DNA from: Corynebacterium sp. SCR221107
Lineage (GTDB): Bacteria; Actinomycetota; Actinomycetes; Mycobacteriales; Mycobacteriaceae
NCBI RefSeq assembly: GCF_027886475.1
Contig: NZ_CP115670.1
Location: 2,852,001-2,916,000 of the forward strand
DNA length: 64,000 nt
Direction of reading: 5' to 3'
Part shown: positions 1 to 7,626 of the stretch, piece by piece
Position numbering within the stretch: position 1 is the stretch's first letter
How the letters are laid out: every line of letters starts with the position of its first letter
The notes under the pieces: generated by a model
Told to the model about the DNA's origin: nothing
Seen by the model: only the letters and a program-made list of their open reading frames with translations
Databases searched by the model: none
Program-made: the position numbers and the translations under genes

Positions 1-51
1 CAAGCCCATGCGGACGATCTCGTGGTCGTCGGCCAGCAACACTCTGATCAT
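1..51 (-). CDS. NarL/LuxR-type response regulator, N-terminus only
   Basis: The first 17 codons of a gene that continues off the left edge. The translation MIRVLLADDHEIVRMGL is the typical start of a receiver domain: a hydrophobic first strand, then the Asp-Asp pair that helps bind the metal ion. It lies downstream of, and on the same strand as, a HisKA_3 histidine kinase, so the two probably form a two-component system in which the kinase phosphorylates this regulator. The phosphorylated aspartate and the helix-turn-helix output domain are outside the window. NarL/LuxR type is inferred from the kinase class. Confidence 0.8.
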   Translation of the reverse strand, partial: MIRVLLADDHEIVRMGL

Positions 52-226
52 AGGACCCCGGTTTAGCCTTTCATGTCGATTCTCAACCCCACCCAGTCTA
101 GCCTGATTCATACCTCAGATTGATAATCTCCTAACCTTTCGGAGGAAAATACCCCTCCCCTTTGAATAAAATCGATCAGGATCGAGTCCCGGCACATTCA
201 TCGTCACCGCTGGCGCGGTGCCTGGT

Positions 227-239
227 GCTTACCGACGCC
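227..239 (+). repeat. GCTTNCCGACG repeat, copy 1
   Basis: Reads GCTTACCGACGCC. This is the first of 26 exact copies in the window of the word GCTTNCCGACG (N is T, G, A or C), usually followed by CC or TC. It lies in the 284-bp gap between the response regulator and histidine kinase genes, about 50 bp after a copy of a second short word, ATCAGGATCGA. No gene is supported in this gap. Function is unknown; see the findings. Confidence 0.75.
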
Positions 240-335
240 CCCAGCGCCGCACGCAGTCCCGGTTCTCCTGCCAGTCGCCGCTTCTTTGGCTTCCGCGCCA
301 TTGACCCAGCAGTTTCTAATAAGGATCGCCCGCAA

Positions 336-1634
336 CTATTTTCCCTGCTCCGCGGTATTCACTTGAGCCGCGTAAGACGGTGCAGCGTTGGCTTGTTGAT
401 CGTCGATCGGGATTGAGATCGACAAGGCGGTCCCCTCTCCCGGGGCTGATTCGACCACGAGGATTCCCCCCTGCTCTTTGGCGCGTTGCCGCATGGCGTT
501 GAGCCCGATATGGCCGAGACCGGCGGGGCGTTCGTCGATTTCCTTGGGATCGAAGCCATCGCCATTGTCGACGACATCGAGGCGGACCTCATCGTCCGCA
601 TAGGTCAAGGTGACATGGCAGCGTGTCGCGTTGGCGTGCTTGGACACGTTGCCGAGTGCGCCCTGGCCGATCCGCAGCAGTGCCGCTTCGGTGCGCATGG
701 GCAGCTGACGTTCTTCGCCTTCGACCTCGATCGTAACTTCGGGCCCCACGATGTTTTCGGCCACGCGGTGGAAGGCTCCTTCGAGCGAGGTCTTCGACAA
801 CGCCGCGGGTTGCAGGGCGGCGATCATCGCTCGGGCTTCTTGGAGGTTATCCGCCGCTGTCTTGCGGGCAAGTTCCATGTGATTAAGGGGGCCTTGCTTT
901 TCTTCCTCGCTAAGCCCCGTTTTTTCCACTTCTGATTCGGCCACTCGCAGCAGCATTTGGATGCTAGACAGACCTTGGGCCAAAGTGTCGTGGATTTCGT
1001 GTGCGATACGTTGGCGTTCAGCGGTCACGCCTGCCGCACGCTCGGTTTCGGCGAGCTGCTGCCGGGTTTCAATGAGCTCATTGATGACCTTCTCGCGGTC
1101 TGCGCTGGCCCGCCATAGGGCAAGGAAGGTCAGGTGGATGCCCACGCATACCATCGCAGAGACGGTTGGCCCCATGACCGATCCCATAGTGAAGTGCCCC
1201 CATTGACTACCTATGACAACGGCGTTGGCCACCAGTACGCCAACGATGCCCCAGGCCCCCGGCAGCACGCGCATGAACAAGAAGAACATGGAGAATACGA
1301 GGTAGAGGGAGACTGGCAGCATAACTACCAGCAGCACCCAGACGAAAAAGACCACGGCGAGGCTGGCGAGTTGCTGGAATCGTGGGGCTGAGAGCACCAC
1401 ACAGTTGCTGTATGCCGCAGCAAAGGATGCGAGCAGTAAGACCACCAGCAGCGCCGTGCGGCGTTCCATCCCGACGATGCCCCCGAGGCAGGTGAGAAGC
1501 AGCACGGCAGTAAAGACGTTGACGGCGGTGCGAAACGCGGCAGCGCCCGGTTGATTCTCATAGGCGCGGGATCCCGCAGGTACAATTGGCCTGAGATTTC
1601 GCAAAATTGTCTGAAGATCTAGGCTGAAATTCAT
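336..1634 (-). CDS. Sensor histidine kinase, HisKA_3/NarX-like
   Basis: A membrane sensor of 432 residues. Residues about 35-175 contain several hydrophobic segments and almost no extracytoplasmic domain, so the signal may be sensed in the membrane. A short coiled linker leads to the dimerisation motif RIAHEIHDTLAQGL, with His215 the likely phosphoacceptor. The ATPase domain has an N-box (GNVSKHA), a G1 box (DNGDGFD) and a glycine-rich lid (GLGHIGLNAMRQR). The ATG at 1634 was chosen because the protein then starts MNFSLDL; a longer upstream reading would run through the divergent lipoprotein gene. The two start codons overlap in one CATG. The partner regulator is the gene at the left edge. 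Confidence 0.88.
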   Translation of the reverse strand: MNFSLDLQTILRNLRPIVPAGSRAYENQPGAAAFRTAVNVFTAVLLLTCLGGIVGMERRTALLVVLLLASFAAAYSNCVVLSAPRFQQLASLAVVFFVWVLLVVMLPVSLYLVFSMFFLFMRVLPGAWGIVGVLVANAVVIGSQWGHFTMGSVMGPTVSAMVCVGIHLTFLALWRASADREKVINELIETRQQLAETERAAGVTAERQRIAHEIHDTLAQGLSSIQMLLRVAESEVEKTGLSEEEKQGPLNHMELARKTAADNLQEARAMIAALQPAALSKTSLEGAFHRVAENIVGPEVTIEVEGEERQLPMRTEAALLRIGQGALGNVSKHANATRCHVTLTYADDEVRLDVVDNGDGFDPKEIDERPAGLGHIGLNAMRQRAKEQGGILVVESAPGEGTALSISIPIDDQQANAAPSYAAQVNTAEQGK

Positions 1635-2232
1635 GAGTCGTACCTTACCGTTTCGCCGTGTCCGTGTGGTCGTGGCCACTGTCATTGCCGGTGTGATCCT
1701 TACAGCATGTGGTTCCGGCAGCGAGGATGTCGCCTCCGATGCCACCGATGCCATTACAACCGATGCCACCGGCACGGGCGAGGCACCCGTAAGAGATTCC
1801 GGCCTGCCTTTTGATGCTATGCCGGAGGTTCCTGAGGGTAAAAATGGTTTCGTTGAGTGCCCCTATCTGGATAGCACCTTTGTCGCCGACACCAATGGTC
1901 AGCGCATGACCGCTCAAGGCATTGACACGCGCTTTGACACCCCGGCATGCGTGTTCTGGTCGTATCCCGATGATCCGCAGGCGACTGTGATCGTGCGCCA
2001 CATGCCTTCGACCGAGGACGCGATCAAGGTCGTCGATTGGGCCGCCCCGATCAACTCGACCGAGCCAGCCGAAGAGCCCGCTGGCTGGTCCGGGGGTCGC
2101 ATCGGCAACGAGCAAGGCGCGATCTATGCCGTGCAGAAGGACTCCGTGGCCGTGGTCGTATTCTCCAATCAGGAGCAGTCGCTGAAGGCCGAGTTGCTGG
2201 CCAAGCAGGTCATTGCCAATTTGGGCCTGTAG
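1633..2232 (+). CDS. Secreted lipoprotein of unknown function (possibly DUF2020)
   Basis: The 199-residue product has a basic N-terminus (RTLPFRRVRV), a short hydrophobic stretch and the lipobox LTAC, so it should be lipidated on Cys26 and anchored outside the membrane. A Ser/Asp/Thr-rich linker leads to one compact domain that contains Cys residues in NGFVECPYL and TPACVFW, which could form a disulfide. The length and arrangement recall corynebacterial DUF2020 lipoproteins, but this is from memory and uncertain. The gene diverges from the histidine kinase with the start codons sharing CATG, so each promoter must lie inside the other gene. It may be a partner or target of that sensor. Confidence 0.78.
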   Translation: MSRTLPFRRVRVVVATVIAGVILTACGSGSEDVASDATDAITTDATGTGEAPVRDSGLPFDAMPEVPEGKNGFVECPYLDSTFVADTNGQRMTAQGIDTRFDTPACVFWSYPDDPQATVIVRHMPSTEDAIKVVDWAAPINSTEPAEEPAGWSGGRIGNEQGAIYAVQKDSVAVVVFSNQEQSLKAELLAKQVIANLGL

Positions 2233-2248
2233 ATCCTGATTACTACTC

Positions 2249-2261
2249 GCTTTCCGACGCC
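2249..2261 (+). repeat. GCTTNCCGACG repeat, copy 2
   Basis: Reads GCTTTCCGACGCC and begins 17 bp after the lipoprotein stop codon. With copy 3 it forms an inverted pair. Confidence 0.75.
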
Positions 2262-2316
2262 CGCCGGCGCACTTATCCGGCCATATTCTTAGCCGTTGCG
2301 GCCGCCGTACTTGAGA

Positions 2317-2327
2317 CGTCGGCAAGC
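2317..2327 (-). repeat. GCTTNCCGACG repeat, copy 3
   Basis: Reads CGTCGGCAAGC on the plus strand. It faces copy 2 across 55 bp, so a transcript of this gap could fold into a stem with 10 of 11 pairs. It is followed directly by GATCGACGCC. Confidence 0.72.
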
Positions 2328-2397
2328 ACGATCGACGCCCCTCCCCAGACAACCGTTACGGTTCAAAAGGGGCGCCGATCCTCATTGACCAGCCGCG

Positions 2398-2550
2398 CTA
2401 GACGGCGACCTCGTTGTACGGCATCAGCGCCGATACCCAGGGAAAAACAACCTCCATGAGCAGGAAGAACACCGCTACAAAAAGCGCCAAGAACACCATG
2501 GTCTTGACATACCACGGGCCGGGTATTGCCCGCCAAAGAAGTCCATACAT
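2398..2550 (-). CDS. Small membrane protein following the class E sortase
   Basis: A 50-residue protein, MYGLLWRAIPGPWYVKTM, followed by one strongly hydrophobic helix (VFLALFVAVFFLLMEVVF). The sequence GGAGG stands 7 bases before the ATG, a very good ribosome site, and the ATG shares one base with the sortase stop codon, so the two genes are translationally coupled. It probably spans the membrane once. I recognise no named family. Its place immediately behind a sortase suggests a role with that enzyme or its substrate, which is inference. Confidence 0.8.
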   Translation of the reverse strand: MYGLLWRAIPGPWYVKTMVFLALFVAVFFLLMEVVFPWVSALMPYNEVAV

Positions 2551-3419
2551 TAGCTTTCCTCCAATACTGCCGGGCGGGTATTGCTGCCATCTTTAGGAAT
2601 CTGTTCTGTGAGCATGCCGTGGACGATCATTCTCTCCGCGTTGGAGAACTGTGGGTGGCAGGTGGTGAGCGTAATAAGCTGCTGCCAGGTAGGATCCGGC
2701 GTTTGGTCGGTCTCTTGCCACAGGTCAGTTCCGGGGATAGCGGAGATGGTCGATACGTCACCTGGGGTGGTGATATACCTGCCGGCGACGTTCGCATACG
2801 CCCCCGTGGTCACCATTTCTTGCTGTTCTGGGCTTAGACACGAGGCGTCCGCGCGCCGCTGCTCGCCCGTGGAGTCGATCGGCAGGATTCGGTACACGTT
2901 CCACGAGGTTTGCGTTTCGACGACAATCGCGTCGCAGGTATGCAGGTTGCCCAGATCGTTAAACGGCGCCCCCTTTCCCACGCGGTGGCCGGCGACAGCA
3001 AAGTTGCCTGGCACCCCCGGCATCGGCGTATTGGTGTAGTGACCAGGTCCGATCTCAAGGTTGGCGTCTTCTACCCCCTCTACGATGGCGAATTGGAAAT
3101 CCGAACCGAAGCTGGGAAAATACATGCGTGCGAACGCATCACCAAGCTCCGGGGTGATCTTCTGCCTAGGGTTGACCCGCTGCTGCCACTGTTCGTCGAG
3201 TTTTTCGTCAGCCTGGGCCTGCATCTTCCCGGATTCGATGTTGGTCCAATAGGACTCGTAGAAGGCAAACAGGAACACGATCACGCCGAGGGTCAAAAGC
3301 AGCTCGCCGAGAACCTGGAGAAAATCCGGCCGCCGACGCGTGGCCGTTCCGCCAGTAGGCGCGGCGCGCTTCGGGCCGCTGTCCGGTGCGCTATCAGTCA
3401 AAGTAGGTGTCCTTACCAA
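2550..3419 (-). CDS. Class E sortase (LPXTG-type transpeptidase)
   Basis: This 289-residue protein has a Pro/Thr/Arg-rich cytoplasmic start, one membrane helix at about 37-55 (LLLTLGVIVFLFAFY) and an extracellular sortase domain. The catalytic set is visible: His145 in AVAGHR, Cys254 in TLTTCHPQ and Arg263 in NAERMIV. Class E sortases of actinobacteria join secreted proteins to the cell wall. No sortase substrate with a clear sorting signal was seen in the window. The longest frame begins with TTG at 3419; a TTG at 3401 has an AAGGA ribosome site eight bases upstream and may be the true start. Confidence 0.9.
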   Translation of the reverse strand: MVRTPTLTDSAPDSGPKRAAPTGGTATRRRPDFLQVLGELLLTLGVIVFLFAFYESYWTNIESGKMQAQADEKLDEQWQQRVNPRQKITPELGDAFARMYFPSFGSDFQFAIVEGVEDANLEIGPGHYTNTPMPGVPGNFAVAGHRVGKGAPFNDLGNLHTCDAIVVETQTSWNVYRILPIDSTGEQRRADASCLSPEQQEMVTTGAYANVAGRYITTPGDVSTISAIPGTDLWQETDQTPDPTWQQLITLTTCHPQFSNAERMIVHGMLTEQIPKDGSNTRPAVLEES

Positions 3420-3544
3420 TCATTTTCTTAAGTATTCCTCATCTATGGCTCTCCCCAAATCTTAGTCACAAGACCATTAATCACCACATCGATTCCAATT
3501 GCCAGGTGCTTCCCCACCGCGCGTAGCTCACCTTGTATGCCCTT

Positions 3545-3557
3545 GCTTGCCGACGCC
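3545..3557 (+). repeat. GCTTNCCGACG repeat, copy 4
   Basis: Reads GCTTGCCGACGCC, between the divergent sortase and YidC-like genes. Confidence 0.72.
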
Positions 3558-3711
3558 GCCTAGGCTGCTGCCACTCCCATCTTCGGGCCCGTCACCGCTT
3601 CTTTATGTCTAGTGGCATGCTCATTCACTCACGCAGTCCTTTTCCTGTGTCTGCTGCGGGTTGGGAGGTCTCCTACCCCATTGGCTACGATTTCATTCGA
3701 GTGGTCGATCA

Positions 3712-3724
3712 ATCAGGATCGACG
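3712..3724 (+). repeat. ATCAGGATCGACG repeat
   Basis: One of several copies of a second short word confined to the gaps of the first 7.6 kb (others at 174-185, 7554-7565 and, inverted, 7579-7587; a partial copy at 2232-2240). Confidence 0.5.
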
Positions 3725-3793
3725 ACGATCACCAGTCATCGCACTGTTGCAAGTTGTATCCACGAGCCCCGCGCGAAAGGCGGCCTTACTGCC

Positions 3794-5080
3794 ATGCTCG
3801 AGTTATTCATTTATCCCGTTTCTGCGGTGATGAAGGTCTGGCACCTTCTGCTGCACAACGCATTCGGCGTAGAGGAATCCATGGCATGGACGCTCTCACT
3901 ATTTGGGCTCGTTATCACCGTTCGCGGCATTATCGCACCTTTTAGCTGGATGCAGGCAAAAACTGGCCGCTTAAGTGTCCTTATGCGCCCTAAGTTGCGG
4001 CAATTTGAGGAGGAGTACAACGCCAACCCCACGGCTGAGACGCTTGCGCACTATAACAATCGCAAGAAAGAACTTCGGGAGGAATACGGCTATAACGTGG
4101 CCGCCGGATGTGTCCCGGCACTGATTCAAATCCCCGTCTTCCTCGGCCTTTATCAGGTGCTGTTGCGCATTGCGCGACCAGCCGAAGGGCTCAACGCCGC
4201 CACCCACGAACCCATCGGGATGCTTTCTTCCCAGGATGTCACCTCGTTTACTGCCTCGCGCTTCGGCGACATCCCGCTGGCTGCTTATGCTTCGCTTGGC
4301 AACGAGCAACTCGCCCACATGGGAACGACTGCCGCCGCCGTCCAGGACTTCGTCCATCCGCTCGTCCTTGCAGCTTGCCTGTTCACGTTCACCAATATGG
4401 TGATCTCGGTGTGGCGCAACTTTTATTCCATCGATCACGATTCACCGTCGGCGATCCACATCAACCGGTTCCTCATTGTCAGCATCTTCCTGGCACCGTG
4501 GGCGATTTATTCGGCGGGCACCAGCGGTCCTATCCCGGTGGCGATCATCCTTTATTGGGTGGCCGGCAACCTGTGGACGCTGGTGCAGAACTCGATCGTG
4601 TTTGCTGGTATCCGCATGAAGTACCCCTACGATGACGAATACATGGCCTTTCACGCCGAGCGCCGCAGCGCCATGAAGCAATCACGATCGCTTCGTTTTA
4701 AGACTACATGGCGTAAGCGCATACTTCGCCTCACCAGCGCATTTAGTAGTTCAGCCCGGGAGCAACTGCTTGAACTCAATGAGCAACGTCGCGAAGAAAA
4801 ACAGGCCGCACGCGACTTGCAGAAAAAAAAGTCTAAGGCACAGCGCGAGTATTCACGGCAGCTTCGTGACAAGCGCAAGCAGGAACGATTAGCCGTCGAT
4901 CCTGATTCCACCCCGGGCCCTGCCAGCGACGAAACCGACGCCTCAGCGAAAGCAGCGCCCGGCGAAAAGCCGGAAAGCGCAGGGCAGGGGGATGCTCATC
5001 ACGAGAATACGGGTACGGGGCAATTAGAATCGACGAACGATGACCTTGAGCAATACAAGGGTAAACACGCTACCGAATAG
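3794..5080 (+). CDS. Second YidC/OxaA-type membrane protein insertase
   Basis: A 428-residue product from the ATG at 3794 (MLELFIYPVSAVMK). It has the YidC plan: an N-terminal helix, a helix at LFGLVITVRGIIAPF, a basic cytoplasmic hairpin rich in Arg, Lys and Glu (RPKLRQFEEEYNANP), then several hydrophobic segments, including GCVPALIQIPVFLGLYQVL, which matches the conserved core. YidC helps insert and fold membrane proteins, with or without Sec. The last 110 or so residues are a charged, Lys/Arg/Glu-rich coiled tail, possibly for ribosome contact. The housekeeping yidC of corynebacteria lies near rnpA-rpmH at the origin, so this is probably the paralogue. Confidence 0.85.
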   Translation: MLELFIYPVSAVMKVWHLLLHNAFGVEESMAWTLSLFGLVITVRGIIAPFSWMQAKTGRLSVLMRPKLRQFEEEYNANPTAETLAHYNNRKKELREEYGYNVAAGCVPALIQIPVFLGLYQVLLRIARPAEGLNAATHEPIGMLSSQDVTSFTASRFGDIPLAAYASLGNEQLAHMGTTAAAVQDFVHPLVLAACLFTFTNMVISVWRNFYSIDHDSPSAIHINRFLIVSIFLAPWAIYSAGTSGPIPVAIILYWVAGNLWTLVQNSIVFAGIRMKYPYDDEYMAFHAERRSAMKQSRSLRFKTTWRKRILRLTSAFSSSAREQLLELNEQRREEKQAARDLQKKKSKAQREYSRQLRDKRKQERLAVDPDSTPGPASDETDASAKAAPGEKPESAGQGDAHHENTGTGQLESTNDDLEQYKGKHATE

Positions 5081-5111
5081 AGCGAAAACGCCGATGGGGA
5101 TCGAGCAGTAT

Positions 5112-5747
5112 CTAGATGGAATAGTCGGCAGGCGGTGCAGAAAGCAGCTGCACCGCCAGTTGGCGGGCGGTTTTCAGCGATTCGATCGAGCGGTTGAGTC
5201 GCCCACCTGCCAGACCGCCGTCGAGGAAAATCATTAACTGCTGAGCCTGCGTGTTTCCTGGGTAGCCATTCTTTTCCTCCAGCAAAGCGGTCAGCGTATC
5301 CAAACACCATTTGCGGTGTGCTAAGACTGCAGCGACAATTCCCCGCTCGGAATCGGTTTCCGGCCGTGGGTATTCGCTGGCAGCATTTTGAAAATGCGAG
5401 CCTCGGAAGTCCTTTTTGGGTTCTTCCTCAATACACTGATCAAAAAAGGCGAGGATCTTATCCGCCGGATCGTTCATCCCAGCGGTGCGAGCCGCGTAGT
5501 CCTCGCGCCACTTAGAATCGAGCGCCTCAAGATAGGCAATGACTAGCGCGTCCTTGCTCCCAAAGAGCGAATACAGGGATGCTTTCGCCACATCGGCTTC
5601 CCGTAGAATGCGATCGATGCCCACGACACGAATCCCTTCGGTGGTGAACAGCCTGGTCGCGCTTTCCAGAAGACGCTGGCGGGGGCTTGGACGGTTTCGC
5701 CTCTTCGTCGCGGTTTTCGCCGATTTGTTCGCCTTGTCCTCTGCCAC
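5112..5747 (-). CDS. TetR-family transcriptional regulator
   Basis: The 211-residue protein has an N-terminal helix-turn-helix (RQRLLESATRLFTTEGIRVVG, then KASLYSLFGSKDALV) and an alpha-helical ligand domain. The GTG at 5747 is preferred because AAAGGA lies nine bases before it; the longer frame adds 22 residues without a ribosome site. The start is preceded by a Lys/Arg-rich stretch. A TetR-type palindrome at 5826-5839 lies about 80 bp upstream, so autoregulation is likely. The gene is convergent with the YidC-like gene. The ligand is unknown; no efflux pump adjoins it. Confidence 0.88.
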   Translation of the reverse strand: MAEDKANKSAKTATKRRNRPSPRQRLLESATRLFTTEGIRVVGIDRILREADVAKASLYSLFGSKDALVIAYLEALDSKWREDYAARTAGMNDPADKILAFFDQCIEEEPKKDFRGSHFQNAASEYPRPETDSERGIVAAVLAHRKWCLDTLTALLEEKNGYPGNTQAQQLMIFLDGGLAGGRLNRSIESLKTARQLAVQLLSAPPADYSI

Positions 5748-5825
5748 AGTGCCCGATCCTTTCTTCAAATGACGCCCGCATTCGCGCGTGCTGCGCGCTG
5801 TCCTAAGCTGCACACTCCACTATAT

Positions 5826-5839
5826 ACAAACCGGTTGGT
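5826..5839. promoter_or_regulatory. Candidate TetR operator
   Basis: ACAAACCGGTTGGT is a near-perfect palindrome (six of seven pairs) centred on CCGG, about 80 bp upstream of the TetR start, with TATATA beside it as a possible promoter element. Binding by the adjacent regulator is inferred. Confidence 0.45.
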
Positions 5840-5942
5840 CTATTTCATCTCCACCAGTTTGCGCAAAAGAAATCCACCCCATTCGTGGATGGTGATCGCG
5901 ATCGGCGCCCGTAGTCCCCGAGCGCCCAGCGAAACCGCTTGT

Positions 5943-5955
5943 GCTTCCCGACGCC
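5943..5955 (+). repeat. GCTTNCCGACG repeat, copy 5
   Basis: Reads GCTTCCCGACGCC, just beyond the terminator hairpin of the YeaQ-type gene. Confidence 0.65.
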
Positions 5956-5975
5956 CACAGGTTAGAAACACATTG

Positions 5976-6013
5976 AAGGGCCGTAGCCATCGATCCCGAT
6001 CGCTACGGCCCTT
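5976..6013. terminator. Hairpin downstream of the YeaQ-type gene
   Basis: A perfect 12-bp stem (AAGGGCCGTAGC and its complement) with a 14-base loop, 15 bases after the stop codon of the minus-strand gene. There is no long U-tract, but position and strength fit termination. Confidence 0.75.
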
Positions 6014-6028
6014 ACGACGCGTTAAAGC

Positions 6029-6295
6029 TTACTTCTTTCTGCCGCTTATCAGCTGCAGCAACCACAAGAAGATCACTGCACCGAACAGGCAGGTCAAGAA
6101 GCTGAAGAAGAACCCGCCGCCTTCGACGTCAAAGCCGAAAAGCTGCAGAACCCATCCGCCCAGCAGGCCACCAACGATACCCACCACCACGTTCGCCAGA
6201 ATGCCCATTTGAGCATCTTTGCCGCGAATCTTGGAGGCGATCCAGCCGGCGAGCCCACCGATGATGATCCAGCCAATTATTCCAATAGATAGCAT
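6029..6295 (-). CDS. GlsB/YeaQ/YmgE-family small membrane protein
   Basis: This 88-residue protein is almost wholly hydrophobic, with three glycine-rich helices: GIIGWIIIGGLAGWIASKI, then GILANVVVGIVGGLLGGWV, then the C-terminal FFFSFLTCLFGAVIFLWLL. The start pattern and the GGxxGG motifs match the transglycosylase-associated (YeaQ/YmgE) family, usually linked to stress responses. The true biochemical role of the family is unknown. The neighbouring universal stress gene, on the same strand upstream, fits a stress-related setting. It ends at its own terminator hairpin. Confidence 0.88.
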   Translation of the reverse strand: MLSIGIIGWIIIGGLAGWIASKIRGKDAQMGILANVVVGIVGGLLGGWVLQLFGFDVEGGGFFFSFLTCLFGAVIFLWLLQLISGRKK

Positions 6296-6346
6296 GTCAT
6301 TCGCTCCACTCGTCGATTCTGATTGAATGCCCTGCGCGGGCAGCCA

Positions 6347-7246
6347 TTATTTATCGGCGCCCGGGCGCACGACAACCATCGGGCACGGCGCGGACTGCAA
6401 TAGTGCGCGCGAGGTCGATCCTAGCAGCATGCCGCGGAACCCGCCGCGACCGTGGGAACCGACCACGAGGAGCTGCGCCTCCTTGGAATTGTCGACAAGT
6501 GCACGGATGGGACGATCGCGGGTGATAACCATCTCAACCTCTACGTCCGGGTACTGCTCGAGTAGCGGTGCCAGACGCTGCTGCAGCAGTTCAGTTTGTT
6601 CACGCTCGATTTCGGTCCACTCCTGTTGCGCAGCAGCAAGTCCCGCTAGGGACGCTTGGACCTGCATATCCATCCACGTGTGCACGGCAACGACCTTCGC
6701 GCCGCGAGCCGCAGCTTCCGCGAAGGCGAACTCGGTCGCCTTTTGAGAGATGTCGGATCCGTCCACGCCCACGACCACAGGGCCATACTTGTTGGCCTCG
6801 GTGACGTGATTATCTTCGCGAACTACAACCACCGGGCAATGCGCGTGGCTGACCACTGCACCGGAGACCGAACCCATTACCATACCGGACAGGCCACCCA
6901 GTCCTCGCGATCCCATAACCAGCATGGTGACGTTGTCGCTCATCTCAAGCAACATGTCGATAGGGGAGCCTTCCGCGATGGTGTAGCCGATCTTGATATC
7001 CGGGGCTATTTCGTGGGCGATTGTGCGCGCCTCTTCGATCTTCTCCATTGTCTCGTTCTGGAGTTCATCGAAAAGCTCCTGCGGAGGCACCATTCCTTCG
7101 GCGTAGAGGAATTGTGGCATGGTGTAGGCTGCGGCGAGACGAAGCGGAACACCTCGCTTGAGTGCGGTGTTAGCCGCCCAACGCACTGCATTCTTGGAGG
7201 CGCTGGACCCATCGACAGCAACAACAACGATGTCTTCGACAGTCAT
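6347..7246 (-). CDS. Tandem-domain universal stress protein
   Basis: The product of 299 residues contains two UspA domains. Each ends in the ATP-binding glycine motif: GSRGLGGLSGMVMGSVS in the first, GSHGRGGFRGMLLGSTS in the second, followed by CPVVVV and CPMVVV strands. Both halves therefore look able to bind ATP, as in mycobacterial tandem Usp proteins. The ATG at 7246 (MTVEDIVVVAVDGS) has AAAGG six bases ahead; a longer frame adds 21 unlikely residues. The protein is cytoplasmic. An inverted repeat at 7409-7434 lies upstream and may be a control site. Confidence 0.9.
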   Translation of the reverse strand: MTVEDIVVVAVDGSSASKNAVRWAANTALKRGVPLRLAAAYTMPQFLYAEGMVPPQELFDELQNETMEKIEEARTIAHEIAPDIKIGYTIAEGSPIDMLLEMSDNVTMLVMGSRGLGGLSGMVMGSVSGAVVSHAHCPVVVVREDNHVTEANKYGPVVVGVDGSDISQKATEFAFAEAAARGAKVVAVHTWMDMQVQASLAGLAAAQQEWTEIEREQTELLQQRLAPLLEQYPDVEVEMVITRDRPIRALVDNSKEAQLLVVGSHGRGGFRGMLLGSTSRALLQSAPCPMVVVRPGADK

Positions 7247-7408
7247 TATTCGACCTTTCTTGTGTGCACCAGGCAGCGGCCCGAAGCAGAAACCCGCTTC
7301 GTTGGCCATGCCCGAACAGCGGGGGCGGAGACCGGGAGTAGAAGCCCCCGGCTAACTAGCACCTTCCATTGTATCGCCATATTTCCACCCATCCAGTCTG
7401 GTTATGAC

Positions 7409-7434
7409 CAATTAGGGTATGTTCATACCAATTG
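7409..7434. promoter_or_regulatory. Inverted repeat upstream of the universal stress gene
   Basis: CAATT-AG-GGTATG-TT-CATACC-AATTG: two nested arm pairs with a two-base centre. This shape is typical of an operator for a dimeric regulator. It is about 165 bp before the stress-gene start. The regulator is unknown. Confidence 0.4.
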
Positions 7435-7460
7435 CGGTTTTCTTTGCCCTTTGCTTCGCT

Positions 7461-7473
7461 GCTTACCGACGTC
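7461..7473 (+). repeat. GCTTNCCGACG repeat, copy 6
   Basis: Reads GCTTACCGACGTC, in the gap between the universal stress gene and the small amphipathic gene. Confidence 0.7.
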
Positions 7474-7553
7474 CATAGGCCGCAGGTTCCCCGAGCCCTT
7501 CACCCCCACCTGCGCCCAACCACGCAGGGGCCAGAACGCACTTGGGCGCCCAT

Positions 7554-7587
7554 TCAGGATCGACGCCCTCCATGTCGGCGATCCTGA
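7554..7587. repeat. Inverted pair of ATCAGGATCG words
   Basis: TCAGGATCG and CGATCCTGA, nine perfect pairs separated by 16 bases. It stands about 40 bases downstream of the minus-strand 47-residue gene and could act as its terminator, but there is no T-tract. Confidence 0.5.
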
Positions 7588-7626
7588 TTGAGCGGCCCAG
7601 CGAAAGAACGAGACCCGTGCGTATTC

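Larger units (their letters stand above)
3420..3793. other. Intergenic gap with two dispersed repeats
   Basis: The divergent promoter region between the sortase and the YidC-like gene. An open frame runs through it in phase with the YidC-like gene, but its translation has no membrane-insertase features, so I treat it as non-coding. It holds one copy of the GCTTNCCGACG word and one of ATCAGGATCGACG. Nothing else could be supported. Confidence 0.55.
7247..7626. other. Intergenic gap with repeats and inverted repeats
   Basis: The 380-bp gap ahead of the universal stress gene. It contains the inverted repeat at 7409-7434, a GCTTNCCGACG copy at 7461, and an inverted pair of ATCAGGATCG words at 7554-7587. 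No reading frame here looks like a gene. Confidence 0.55.

Noticed and set aside
162..416. Open frame on the plus strand beside the histidine kinase
   Set aside because: No ribosome site, no family features, and it overlaps the kinase 3' end; the region contains dispersed repeats instead.
1635..1775. 47-codon N-terminal extension of the histidine kinase
   Set aside because: It would run antisense through the lipoprotein gene; MNFSL at 1634 is a normal start.
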